Shown in pieces: positions 55,735 through 64,000 of a DNA stretch of 64,000 nt. The notes below the pieces were generated by a model. It was not told where the DNA came from, searched no databases, and was given only the letters and a program-made list of their open reading frames with translations. How positions within the stretch are numbered: position 1 is the stretch's first letter; each line of letters opens with the position of its first letter. This stretch comes from Novosphingobium sp. BW1 (GTDB lineage Bacteria > Pseudomonadota > Alphaproteobacteria > Sphingomonadales > Sphingomonadaceae). The position numbers and the translations under genes are program-made. The stretch covers positions 1 through 64,000 of the forward strand of contig NZ_VIRF01000069.1 in the NCBI RefSeq assembly GCF_008107685.1, written 5' to 3'.

Positions 55735-57612
55735 TCAGGCGTCCAGAAGTGCCTCGATTTCATCAAGAGTGCGCCCGAACCCGGCAACGAGATCGCGGTA
55801 GGGCGGGGGCGAAGCCATATCGAGCCCGGCGCGCTTCAGGATATCGGTTGGATAGTCCGAGCCCCCGGCGCGCAGCACGCCGAGGAAATTCTCCCGCTCG
55901 GCCTTGCCACCGTCGAGCACCGAGCGCGCGAACCAGGTCCCGGCCGTGATCGAGGTCGCGTACTGGTAGACGTAGAAGAAGCGGTAGAAGTGGCCGATCA
56001 TCGCCCATTCCATCTCGTAGAGCGCATCAATGGTGAAATCGGGCCCGTGGTAGCGCCTCAGGATCTCGCCATAGACGCGGCTGATGCTCGCGCCCGAAAG
56101 CCCCTCGCCGGCCTCGGTCCTCTCGTGGATCTTGAGTTCGAACTCGGCGAACATGGTCTGGCGGTAGAACGTGCCACGCAGGCCTTCCAGACGCATGCCC
56201 AGGAAATAGAGCTTCTCTTCCTTCGTCTGCGCCCGTTCCAGCATGTACTCTGTCAGGAAAACCTCGTTCGCGGTCGAGGCGATTTCGGCGAGGAAGGTAG
56301 GATAGCGTGCGGTTTCGTAAGACTGGGCTTTGGCCGCGATCAGCGTGTGCATCGCGTGACCCCACTCGTGTACGAAGGTCGAGACTCCGTCGAAGTTCTC
56401 GGACAGGTTGAGGAGGAGATAGGGGTGCACGTCATAGACCGCCCCGTTCATGTAGGCGCCTGCGCGCTTGCCCGGCCGGGGGAAGGGATCCATCCACTTC
56501 TTCGCGGTCGCCTCGCCCATTACCTGCACGTAATCACGGCCCAGCGGCTTCAGGGCTTCCAGCGCAATAGTGCGCATGTCGCCCAGCGTGAAGGTCCGGT
56601 CCATCTGCACCAGCGGGGGATAGATGTCGTAGTAGTGGATGTCGGGCAGATTGAGCATCCGGCGGCGCAGCTGGAAGTAGCGGTGAAGCTGCGGCAGCCC
56701 CGCGTTCACCTCCGACACGAGGCTGCGGTAGACCCCTTCGGGAATGCGGTTGGCGGCAAGCGCCATGGCAAGGCAGCTCTCGTACCCCCGGTTCTCGGCC
56801 TCAAACACATCGCCCCTGAGCTTGGCCGCAAGCGCGGCGCCAAGCGAGCCTTCGTAGCCCTTGAATGCGCTCCAATAGCTGTCGAAAACGCGCTTGCGGT
56901 CGGCCCGGTTCGGCGCGTCGCGGTTATGCGAATAACCCTGCGAATCAAGGCGCACCTCGCGCCCGTCCGACAGCGTGACCGTGGGCCAGGGAATGTCCGA
57001 GGCGACAAGCTGGTCGCGCACGCTGCCCGGCCCTGCGAGCGCCGCCGAGGCTGAGGCGAGAATCGCCTCGCCCTGATCGTCGAGAATATGCTCGGCGCGG
57101 CGCAGCGTATCGCGCAAGGGGAAGGCAAAGCGGCGCTTCAGCGTTTCGTCTTCGGCAATGAAGCGCTCGATCGTCTCTTCGCCCAGGTCCAGGACCTCCG
57201 GGTCCACCCAGGCCGTCGCCTGTCCCATCTGGCTGAACATGTCGCGCGCCTGTGCCTCGCGCTCCTGCGGGGCGGGCGCGCGCACGTCCTCGTCGGCCTG
57301 AAGCGAGGAATAGACGTAGACCCGCATCGCCTTGAGCTTGGTCACTGAGATATCGTCCAGCGCGCGCGCCAGCGCCTGCGCACTCGTCCCCAGCGTCCCC
57401 TTGTAGGCGGCAAGGCGCGGCAGGGCGGCCAGCACGGCCTTGCGCGCCGCGTCCCAGGCTTCGAGGTCGGGAAACAGGTCGGTCAGGTCCCAGCTGGCGC
57501 CCGATCCCGTGCCCCCCTCGTTTGCGTGCGCGGCGCCAAACCCCGTGAGCGAAGCGGCAAGGGGAAGGCTGGCGGCAAGCGCCAGGGCCTGGCGGCGGTC
57601 AGGTGCGAACAT
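55735..57612 (-). CDS. Exported M3-family oligoendopeptidase F
   Basis: A 625-residue zinc oligopeptidase. The zinc site is STFVHEWGHAMHTLIAA with a downstream Glu (FLAEIASTANEVFLTEYMLE). The M3 C-terminus YQYATSITAGTWFARSVLD confirms PepF-type. Unlike the usual cytoplasmic PepF, it begins with a Tat-like or Sec signal, FAPDRRQALALAASLPLAAS, ending in AHA, so it probably acts in the periplasm. It faces the S46 peptidase gene divergently over 234 bases, suggesting joint peptide breakdown. Confidence 0.93.
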   Translation of the reverse strand: MFAPDRRQALALAASLPLAASLTGFGAAHANEGGTGSGASWDLTDLFPDLEAWDAARKAVLAALPRLAAYKGTLGTSAQALARALDDISVTKLKAMRVYVYSSLQADEDVRAPAPQEREAQARDMFSQMGQATAWVDPEVLDLGEETIERFIAEDETLKRRFAFPLRDTLRRAEHILDDQGEAILASASAALAGPGSVRDQLVASDIPWPTVTLSDGREVRLDSQGYSHNRDAPNRADRKRVFDSYWSAFKGYEGSLGAALAAKLRGDVFEAENRGYESCLAMALAANRIPEGVYRSLVSEVNAGLPQLHRYFQLRRRMLNLPDIHYYDIYPPLVQMDRTFTLGDMRTIALEALKPLGRDYVQVMGEATAKKWMDPFPRPGKRAGAYMNGAVYDVHPYLLLNLSENFDGVSTFVHEWGHAMHTLIAAKAQSYETARYPTFLAEIASTANEVFLTEYMLERAQTKEEKLYFLGMRLEGLRGTFYRQTMFAEFELKIHERTEAGEGLSGASISRVYGEILRRYHGPDFTIDALYEMEWAMIGHFYRFFYVYQYATSITAGTWFARSVLDGGKAERENFLGVLRAGGSDYPTDILKRAGLDMASPPPYRDLVAGFGRTLDEIEALLDA

Positions 57613-57846
57613 CTTGGATAATCCTTTTCAGGCCGTGGGTTGGGATGGGCAGGACCATGGCGCGGGAGGCTACCGTTTCATGACCGCGATACAAGCCATG
57701 GTGTGTCGTTGGTCGATCCGGGTGGGCATTTCATCGATGGGGCAGGTTACACTGTATCCCTATCCCCACCCCTGATATGCTTTGCGCTGGACTTGGCCGC
57801 GTTCCTTGAGGAAATCCGGGCTATTCCCAGGAGGAGGACCCCTGAC

Positions 57847-59910
57847 ATGATCGCCCGTACGACATCGCTTCACGCCGCCAGCGCCGCCACGCTGTCGCTG
57901 CTTTTCGCCGCCACGTCGACCACCGCCCGTGCCGATGAGGGCATGTGGACCTTCGACGGTTTCCCCGCCGATAAGATGCAGGCTGACTATGGCTGGGCCC
58001 CGGACCAAGCCTGGCTCGACACGGTGCGCGCCTCGGCCGTGCGCCTGACCGGCGGATGCTCGGCGAGCTTCGTTTCCGATGCGGCCCTCATCCTCACCAA
58101 CCACCACTGCGTCGCCTCGTGCCTCTACGACAATTCGACCGGCGACAACGACCTGCTCGAACACGGCTACATCGCCGCCTCGCTGCGCGACGAGAAGAAA
58201 TGCCCAGGCCAGCAAGCCGAGGTCGTCACCAAGATCGAGGACGTGACGGGCGAGGTAAAAACGGCCATCGGCGCCCTTACCGGCGAAGCGCTGACCAAGG
58301 CGCGCGACGCCAGGATCGCCGAGATCGAGGCGGCCAACTGCCCCGACACCGCCAAGTTCCGCTGCCAGGTCGTCACCCTGTTCGGCGGCGGGCAGTACAA
58401 GCTCTATACCTACCGCAAGTATTCCGACGTGCGCCTCGTCTGGTCGCCCGAGGACCGCGCGGCGACCTTCGGGGGCGACCCCGACAACTTCAACTTCCCG
58501 CGCTACTCGCTCGACGGCTCGTTCCTGCGCGCCTACGAGGATGGCAAGCCGGTGAAGACGCCGGCCCACCTCACCTGGAACCCGCGTACGCCCAAGGCCG
58601 ACGAGGCGACATTCGTGGTCGGCAATCCCGGCTCCACTTCGCGCCTCTACACGCTGAGCCAGCTCGCCTTCGAGCGCGAGGTGCGCCTGCCGATCACCGT
58701 GGCGACCCTCTCGGAACTGCGCGGCCGCCTGATCCGCGCGATGGAGGAAAGCCCCGAGCACGCGCGCGAGGGCCTCGACCTGCTGAGCGGCGTCGAGAAC
58801 AGCCTCAAGGTCTACATCGGCCGCACCAAGGCGCTGAACGATCCCGCCTTCACGGCCAAACTGGCCAAGGCCGAAGCGGACCTGAAGGCGAAAAGCGCGG
58901 GGAACGCGGCCATCGGTGATCCCTGGGCGCAGGTGGACGCGGCGGCCGAGGCCTACCGCACGCTCTACATCCCCTACCGCTACGAGGCCCCCTCGGGCAC
59001 GCTCTACAGCTACGCGCAGGCCCTCGTGACAGGCGCGACCGAACGCGCCAAGCCCAACGCCGAGCGCCTTCCCGGCTACACCGACAGCGCCCTGCCGCTG
59101 ACCGAGAAGCGCCTGCTCGACGAAGCGCCAGTCTACCCCTGGCTCGACGAATTGCAGATGGCCTGGAGCCTCTCGAAGGCGCGCGAATACCTGGGGGTCG
59201 ATGATCCGCAGACCCGCCTGCTCCTCGGCAAGGAAAGTCCCGAAGGCCTGTCCGAGCGTCTTGTCGCGGGCACGAAGCTGGCCGATCCGGCGTATCGCAA
59301 GCAGTTATGGGACGGGGGGCTTGCCGCGATTGAGGCCTCGGACGATCCGATGATCCAGTACGCCCTGAAACTTGACGCCAACCAGCGCGCGCTCAAGCAG
59401 AAGGTTGACGAGGCCTATGCCGGGCCGGTCACGCAGGCCGGCGCCAAGCTCGCCGACGCGCGCTTTGCGGCCTATGGCGACAGCCTTTACCCCGACGCCA
59501 CCTTCACCCTGCGCATCAGCTACGGCCGCGTGAAAGGCTGGACCGAGCGCGGAAACGAGGTGCCCTTCCAGACCACCATGGGCGGCACCTTCGAACGTGC
59601 GACGGGCGCCGAACCCTTCGACCTGCCCAGCCAGTTTGCAGCCAAGGAAAGCGCCATCGACAAGAGCGTCACCTACGACTTTGTGACCACCAACGACATC
59701 ATCGGCGGCAACTCGGGCTCGCCGGTGATCGATAAGGCCGGCACCGTGATCGGCGCCGCCTTTGACGGCAATATCCACTCGCTCGGCGGCAACTACGGGT
59801 ATGATCCAGTGCTCAACCGCACCGTCGTCGTCTCCACTGCCGCGCTCCAGGAAGCGCTGGAAACGATTTACCCCGCCCCGCGCATCGTGAAGGAACTCGC
59901 CGCGAAGTAG
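57847..59910 (+). CDS. S46-family dipeptidyl-peptidase (DPP7-like)
   Basis: A 687-residue periplasmic serine peptidase removing N-terminal dipeptides. The signal peptide (IARTTSLHAASAATLSLLFA) ends ARA. The chymotrypsin-fold triad lies in ILTNHHC, DPDNFNFPRY and GGNSGSPVID. The residue after FD in AFDGN is Gly, as in DPP7 enzymes that prefer hydrophobic P1; DPP11 has Arg there, which suits acidic P1. AGGAGG precedes the ATG at 57847. It probably completes the work of the divergently encoded M3 peptidase. Confidence 0.94.
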   Translation: MIARTTSLHAASAATLSLLFAATSTTARADEGMWTFDGFPADKMQADYGWAPDQAWLDTVRASAVRLTGGCSASFVSDAALILTNHHCVASCLYDNSTGDNDLLEHGYIAASLRDEKKCPGQQAEVVTKIEDVTGEVKTAIGALTGEALTKARDARIAEIEAANCPDTAKFRCQVVTLFGGGQYKLYTYRKYSDVRLVWSPEDRAATFGGDPDNFNFPRYSLDGSFLRAYEDGKPVKTPAHLTWNPRTPKADEATFVVGNPGSTSRLYTLSQLAFEREVRLPITVATLSELRGRLIRAMEESPEHAREGLDLLSGVENSLKVYIGRTKALNDPAFTAKLAKAEADLKAKSAGNAAIGDPWAQVDAAAEAYRTLYIPYRYEAPSGTLYSYAQALVTGATERAKPNAERLPGYTDSALPLTEKRLLDEAPVYPWLDELQMAWSLSKAREYLGVDDPQTRLLLGKESPEGLSERLVAGTKLADPAYRKQLWDGGLAAIEASDDPMIQYALKLDANQRALKQKVDEAYAGPVTQAGAKLADARFAAYGDSLYPDATFTLRISYGRVKGWTERGNEVPFQTTMGGTFERATGAEPFDLPSQFAAKESAIDKSVTYDFVTTNDIIGGNSGSPVIDKAGTVIGAAFDGNIHSLGGNYGYDPVLNRTVVVSTAALQEALETIYPAPRIVKELAAK

Positions 59911-59997
59911 ATTGATAGTGCAGGCGCGTAGGGGCGGATTTCGTCAAAGGGCCCCTTCGCGCTTGCAACCGCTGCGCTGCAGCATAGTTTCATACCC

Positions 59998-61125
59998 ATG
60001 ACCGACTTGCTTCAGGACCTGATCGGTGAGCTGCCGGATTGGCTGCAACAAACGATCGTCGCTCTCATCGTGGCCGTTTTCGCGGTTGCGGTCGCGCTCT
60101 TCATCCATGCCCTGCTGTTCCGGCTGCTCCGGCGCTTTGCCAAGGCGAGCGAGAGCGATTCCGACAACCTGGTGATCAAGCGCCTCGCCCGGCCCAGCCG
60201 CTGGGCGCTGGTCTCCCTCGCGCTTGTCCTCGCCGCGCGCGAGACGCCCGCGCTCGAAGCCATGTGGGAACGGATCGGCGGGCTGATCATGCCGCTCATG
60301 GTGGGCTGGATGGCGCTGGCGATCCTCAACGCCTTCGTCGAGGCCATGGTGTTGCGTACCGACATCTCAATGGCGGACAACCGCCGCAACCGCCGCCGCC
60401 GCACGCGCCTCACGATCTTCGGACGGATCGCGACGTTCGTGATCGTGTTCCTGACCATCGCTCTGATGCTGCTCTCCATTCCCGGCGTGCGCGACATCGG
60501 CGTGACGCTGATGGCCTCGGCCGGTCTGGCTGCCCTTGCCGTTGGCGCCGCTGCGCAGCCGGCACTGAAGGCGCTGATTTCCGGCTTCCAGATGGCATTG
60601 ACCGAGCCCGTCGTGATCGGCGATGCGGTGATAGTGGGTGGCGAATGGGGCTGGATCGAGGAGATCAAGACCACCTACGTCGTCGTCAAGGTCTGGGACG
60701 AGCGGCGTCTGGTGGTCCCGACCAACAAGTTCCTGGAAGAGATCTTCCAGAACTGGACCAAGACCACTTCGCAGCTGATGGGCACGATCCTGCTCTACGT
60801 CGATCCGGCGACCCCGCTCGACCCGATTCGGCACAAGTTCATGGAGATCGTCGCGGCGAACGAGCGCTGGGATGGCCGGGTGCGCCATATGCAGATTACC
60901 GAGCTGACCCGCGATGCCATCGAGGTGCGCTTCCTCCTCACCGCCAAGGACAGCCCTACCCTTTTCGACCTGCGCTGCGATGTGCGCGAAGCCCTGATTC
61001 AGTGGCTCGCTGCCGAGATGCCCGAGGCCATCGTGCGCAGCCGCCTGCTGCCCGTCGGGCCGGTCGAGACGGCCCCGCTCGGCGCGCCCTCGGGCGCGGC
61101 CATGGCTCAGATGGCCGCGCAATAG
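59998..61125 (+). CDS. MscS-family mechanosensitive channel
   Basis: A 375-residue inner-membrane protein. About four membrane segments (IVALIVAVFAVAVALFIHAL; WALVSLALVLAA; IMPLMVGWMALAILNAFVEA; IATFVIVFLTIALMLLSIPG) precede the pore-lining helix VTLMASAGLAALAVGAAAQP. The beta domain follows (LTEPVVIGDAVIVGGEWGWI, RRLVVPTNKFLEEIFQNWTK). It relieves osmotic downshock in other bacteria. A short hairpin at 61132-61154 follows the stop. Confidence 0.93.
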   Translation: MTDLLQDLIGELPDWLQQTIVALIVAVFAVAVALFIHALLFRLLRRFAKASESDSDNLVIKRLARPSRWALVSLALVLAARETPALEAMWERIGGLIMPLMVGWMALAILNAFVEAMVLRTDISMADNRRNRRRRTRLTIFGRIATFVIVFLTIALMLLSIPGVRDIGVTLMASAGLAALAVGAAAQPALKALISGFQMALTEPVVIGDAVIVGGEWGWIEEIKTTYVVVKVWDERRLVVPTNKFLEEIFQNWTKTTSQLMGTILLYVDPATPLDPIRHKFMEIVAANERWDGRVRHMQITELTRDAIEVRFLLTAKDSPTLFDLRCDVREALIQWLAAEMPEAIVRSRLLPVGPVETAPLGAPSGAAMAQMAAQ

Positions 61126-61131
61126 GTATTT

Positions 61132-61154
61132 GCCCCTATTTGCCAGATAGGGGC
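61132..61154 (+). terminator. Hairpin after the MscS gene
   Basis: A perfect 8-bp stem (61132-61139 with 61147-61154) with a 7-base loop begins 7 bases after the stop codon. It lacks a clear T-run. Confidence 0.45.
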
Positions 61155-61194
61155 GTTCCCGGCATGCTGCCCCCTGCGCGAAAGGGGAGCGGCA

Positions 61195-62529
61195 ATGTGG
61201 CAAATGGCACGAAAGGCTTTGCGGGCCGCAGCGGGCCTCGCCCTTCTGGTGAGCGCCCCGCTCAATATCACCAGCGCCTCGGACGATTTTCCGGTTTCCC
61301 AGGAACTGCGCCAGCGCAGCGCGGAAATCCTCACCATCCTGAACGGCGGCGGTGATCCCGCCACGACCTTCGCGGCCTCCTTTCGCAAGGCTGTGCCCGA
61401 CGTGCAGATACAGGCCCTGATCGCCTCGCTCCAACGCCAGCTTGGCATGGCGAGGGGCATCGAACACGTGACACCATTCGGCGAGCACGAGGCCACCCTG
61501 CGCCTCACCTTCGAAAAGGGGACAGCGCGGGCCTGGATCGCACTTTCACCCCAGCCCCCGGGGCAGGTCACCGGATTGCGGGTGACCGGCATCATGCCCA
61601 CAGACATTGCCGGGCTTGCCAGCCTCGACGAAGTGGCCGCGGCCTTTGCCGCCATGCCCGGCGAGGCCGGGTTCCTGGTGCAGAACCTGGACGAGGACAG
61701 CCCCGCCGTGGCGCTGCGCGGCGAACGTCCGCTCGCCATTGGCTCGGCCTTCAAGCTGGTGATCCTGGCCGAACTGGTGCGCGAAATCGATAACGGCGTG
61801 CGCGAATGGTCCGACACGATCACACTGGACGGTAGGGAACTTCCTGCTGGGGGCTTTCGCGCCATGCCGCCGGGCACGCAGGTCAGGCTGCGCCGGCTCG
61901 CCGAGGAGATGATCCGGGTGAGCGACAATTCCGCGACCGACGTGCTCCTCGCCGAACTTGGCCGCACCCGCATCGAGGCCATGCAGGCCCGCATCGGGTT
62001 CACCAATGGCGCACGCAACATACCCTTCCTGTCGACGATGGAGGCCTTCAAGCTGAAAGGCGTCAACGCAGGCGCTCTGGGACGCCATTATCTGGCGCAG
62101 GATATCAACGGACGGCGCGCCATACTGGCGGGCGACGTGGCCGATGTGCCCGGCCGCGCGGTGGGCGATCTCTTTGCCAACGGACACCCTGTGATGATCG
62201 AGCGACTCGAATGGTTCGCCTCGCCCGCTGACCTCGCGCGCGCGATGCGCTGGTTCAAGGGCCGTCAGGAAAGCGCGAACGGCCGCGAGGCGCTGCGCAT
62301 CCTCGCGCTCAATCCGGGCCCTGCGGCGAGTTTGACAGGAGAGGTGGACTACGCGGGCTTCAAGGGCGGATCGGAACCCGGCGTCGTCAACATGACGGTC
62401 CTGCTCGAAAATCGGAGCGGGCGCTGGATGGTCGTGACAGCCAGCCTCAACGATCCGCGTGCGGGCGTGGACGAGGCGCGCTTCCAGGCCTTGTTCACGC
62501 GCGCACTCGAACTGGCGGTCACAGGCTGA
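61195..62529 (+). CDS. Exported class A beta-lactamase-like serine hydrolase
   Basis: A 444-residue exported protein. The signal peptide (ARKALRAAAGLALLVSAPLN) is followed by an N-terminal domain of about 120 residues that looks like a Cpe/DUF3887-type cap, and then a penicillin-recognising domain. The SxxK motif is GSAFK with Ser184 and Lys187, the SDN motif is VSDNSATD (Ser243), and FKGGSEPG stands in for KTG. No clear Glu166 omega-loop (ExxLN) is seen, so true lactamase activity is doubtful. Esterase or peptidase activity is possible. AAGGGGAG precedes the ATG. Confidence 0.85.
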   Translation: MWQMARKALRAAAGLALLVSAPLNITSASDDFPVSQELRQRSAEILTILNGGGDPATTFAASFRKAVPDVQIQALIASLQRQLGMARGIEHVTPFGEHEATLRLTFEKGTARAWIALSPQPPGQVTGLRVTGIMPTDIAGLASLDEVAAAFAAMPGEAGFLVQNLDEDSPAVALRGERPLAIGSAFKLVILAELVREIDNGVREWSDTITLDGRELPAGGFRAMPPGTQVRLRRLAEEMIRVSDNSATDVLLAELGRTRIEAMQARIGFTNGARNIPFLSTMEAFKLKGVNAGALGRHYLAQDINGRRAILAGDVADVPGRAVGDLFANGHPVMIERLEWFASPADLARAMRWFKGRQESANGREALRILALNPGPAASLTGEVDYAGFKGGSEPGVVNMTVLLENRSGRWMVVTASLNDPRAGVDEARFQALFTRALELAVTG

Positions 62530-62577
62530 TCGCAATTCAGCCTTGCGCAAGGTGAAGGGGTTAGGCAGCACAGCATC

Positions 62578-63363
62578 ATGCTCCGTGTCCCGCGTGCCCC
62601 CAGGGCCCTTCTCCTCGCCCTTGCCCTCCTTCCGCTCGCCAGCGGCTGCGGCGCGGAGGCGGCTCCCGCCCCCGTCTGCGGCTTCACGATCGAGGAGAGC
62701 TATCCCCACGATCCGGAAGCCTTCACCCAGGGGCTCTTCTTCACTGACGGTGTCCTCTACGAAAGCACCGGACGCAAGGGGCGCTCGCGCGTCTTCAAGC
62801 GCACCTTGCAAAGCACGACGCCGCTCGTCGAAGGCGCGCTCGACCCGACCTTCTTCGGCGAGGGAAGCGTTGCCTGGGGCGACCAGGTCATCAGCCTCAC
62901 CTGGCGTGACGGAATGGCCTATCGCTGGGATCGCACGACGCTCAAGCCCATCAAGCTCTTCCCCGTCGCGGGCGAAGGCTGGGGCCTCACCATTCACGAA
63001 GACACGATTTACCAGAGCGACGGATCAAGCCGCATCACTTTGCGCGATCCGGAAACCTTCGCGTCGACCGGCACGCTCGAGGTCACGGACCAAGGCCGCC
63101 CGGTCGCACGGCTCAACGAGTTGGAATGGATCGACGGGGAGATCTGGGCTAACGTGTGGATGTCCGAGCGGATCGCGCGCATCGATCCCGAAACGGGCGT
63201 GGTGAAAAGTTGGGTAGACCTTTCCGGCCTCACCGCGAAGAGCGGCGCGCGCACCGCCGACGATGTCCTCAATGGCATCGCCTGGGACGCGAAGAAGGAC
63301 CGCATCTTCGTGACGGGCAAAAACTGGGACACGCTCTACCAGATCATGCCAGATTGCCCGTAA
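62578..63363 (+). CDS. Glutaminyl-peptide cyclotransferase, putative lipoprotein
   Basis: A 261-residue enzyme converting N-terminal Gln to pyroglutamate, of the plant/bacterial beta-propeller type. The signal LLLALALLPLASGC has a lipobox Cys at 24. The mature part shows SYPHDPEAFTQGLFFTDGVL, YESTGRKGRSRV, RLNELEWIDGEIWANVWMSE and DVLNGIAWDAKKDRIFVTGK, all family motifs. It is probably anchored in the periplasm, near other peptide-processing genes. Confidence 0.93.
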   Translation: MLRVPRAPRALLLALALLPLASGCGAEAAPAPVCGFTIEESYPHDPEAFTQGLFFTDGVLYESTGRKGRSRVFKRTLQSTTPLVEGALDPTFFGEGSVAWGDQVISLTWRDGMAYRWDRTTLKPIKLFPVAGEGWGLTIHEDTIYQSDGSSRITLRDPETFASTGTLEVTDQGRPVARLNELEWIDGEIWANVWMSERIARIDPETGVVKSWVDLSGLTAKSGARTADDVLNGIAWDAKKDRIFVTGKNWDTLYQIMPDCP

Positions 63364-63496
63364 AGAAGAATATCCAAGGGGCCATTGACCCTTGACCCCA
63401 TACCTGTCCAACTCCCTTTCTTAGCCGAGCTGCCGCGCGAAAGGGGAGAACGACAGTTTGCGGCATCCAAGGGCGCTGGCCCTCGGATACCCTCTT

Positions 63497-64000
63497 CTAC
63501 CCGTGCTTCAATTCCCGCGTAGACTCGACCATGCCTGGCGTAATGAAGCCCAGCGGCGCCACCTCCATCGCGCGCCTCTTGAGCTCGCTCTGCATCTTGG
63601 CGTACTCCTCCTCCATCTCGGCCGAGACCGAGGCCCGGCTGTCTTCAAGCGCGTTCTCAAAGTCGGCCATGGTCACCTTGTCGACTTGCGCCCCTTCGCG
63701 ACGGATGGCGAGGAGACCCGCGCGGCGCACTAAATCCTCAAGGTCCGCGCCGGTGTAGCGCTCAGTCCGCTCGGCGATGACATCAAGCGCGACGTCCTCA
63801 GCCAGCGGCATGGCCTCGGTGTGGATGCCCAGGATATGCGCGCGGCCTGCCGTATCGGGCGTGCCGACGTAGACCAGCTCATCAAAGCGGCCAGGGCGCA
63901 GAAGTGCCGGGTCGACAAGGCCCGGACGGTTGGTTGCCCCCACCAGGACCACCGACTGGAGTTCCTCCATGCCGTCCATTTCAGCGAGGATCGTATTGAC
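63497..64000 (-). CDS. CDC48/p97-like AAA ATPase (3' part, runs off the window)
   Basis: The C-terminal 167 codons of an AAA+ unfoldase. The frame is open to the window edge, so the start lies outside. It includes the end of an ATPase module: Walker B-distal VVLVGATNRPGLVDPALLRP, then the arginine-finger region GRFDELVYVGTPD, sensor-2 helices (YTGADLEDLVRRAGLLAIRR) and a C-terminal helix bundle (MQSELKRRAMEV) ending RELKHG. The pattern fits the second AAA domain of VAT/CDC48-type proteins, which occur in many alphaproteobacteria. Confidence 0.9.
   Translation of the reverse strand, partial: VNTILAEMDGMEELQSVVLVGATNRPGLVDPALLRPGRFDELVYVGTPDTAGRAHILGIHTEAMPLAEDVALDVIAERTERYTGADLEDLVRRAGLLAIRREGAQVDKVTMADFENALEDSRASVSAEMEEEYAKMQSELKRRAMEVAPLGFITPGMVESTRELKHG

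Overview
The window is GC-rich, densely coded DNA of an alphaproteobacterium, most likely an aerobic member of the Sphingomonadales (Novosphingobium/Erythrobacter-like). This placement is inferred from gene content, not from a database search. The clues are three large TonB-dependent receptors, a FecI/FecR pair, a DUF4167 protein, PAS_5-like proteins, M61, S46 and tricorn-type peptidases, and a standard cytochrome bc1 operon. No insertion sequence, phage, CRISPR array or rRNA gene was seen. One tRNA gene (Gly, TCC) is present.

Layout. 0.1-12.5 kb: a TonB receptor with an unresolved start, remnants of an FAD oxidoreductase and of csaA, a two-gene plus-strand unit (succinate-semialdehyde dehydrogenase and a tartrate/D-malate dehydrogenase-like enzyme), and facing it a minus-strand aminotransferase / HAD dehalogenase / Lrp-AsnC regulator operon. 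The two units share a perfect 21-bp-stem bidirectional terminator. A two-subunit molybdenum hydroxylase and a drastically shortened sirtuin remnant follow. 12.5-25.4 kb: an ECF sigma factor, a FecR anti-sigma factor and an STN-type TonB receptor converge on a minus-strand operon of glycerophosphodiesterase, TonB receptor and glycerophosphodiesterase. Divergent from that is a tricorn-like protease gene broken by a frameshift in a CG repeat. 25.5-39 kb: tRNA-Gly, malonyl-CoA decarboxylase, apt, petABC (with a CRP/FNR-type palindrome and a well-placed -10 upstream), pgeF-pepN, an epimerase, a DMT transporter, a threonine aldolase-like enzyme, a small acetyltransferase and a second succinate-semialdehyde dehydrogenase.

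39-42.6 kb holds the most unusual locus: two paralogous PAS-like/roadblock fusion proteins flanking a single-domain roadblock protein, followed by a 513-base spacer with an AT-rich dyad cluster and a small WYL-like gene. I see no GTPase partner. 42.7-64 kb is mostly housekeeping: ppa, an M61 peptidase, hisS, prfA-prmC, DUF4167, lnt, metK, trhO, a GST and sseA. It also contains an exported peptidase pair (M3 oligoendopeptidase and S46 dipeptidyl-peptidase), an MscS channel, a class A beta-lactamase-like hydrolase, a lipoprotein glutaminyl cyclase, and the 3' part of a CDC48-like AAA ATPase that runs off the right edge.

How they fit: the theme is scavenging. TonB receptors sit beside exported hydrolases (glycerophosphodiesterases, proteases) and catabolic enzymes for amines or omega-amino acids. 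The PAS/roadblock cluster is the best candidate for an undescribed signalling module.
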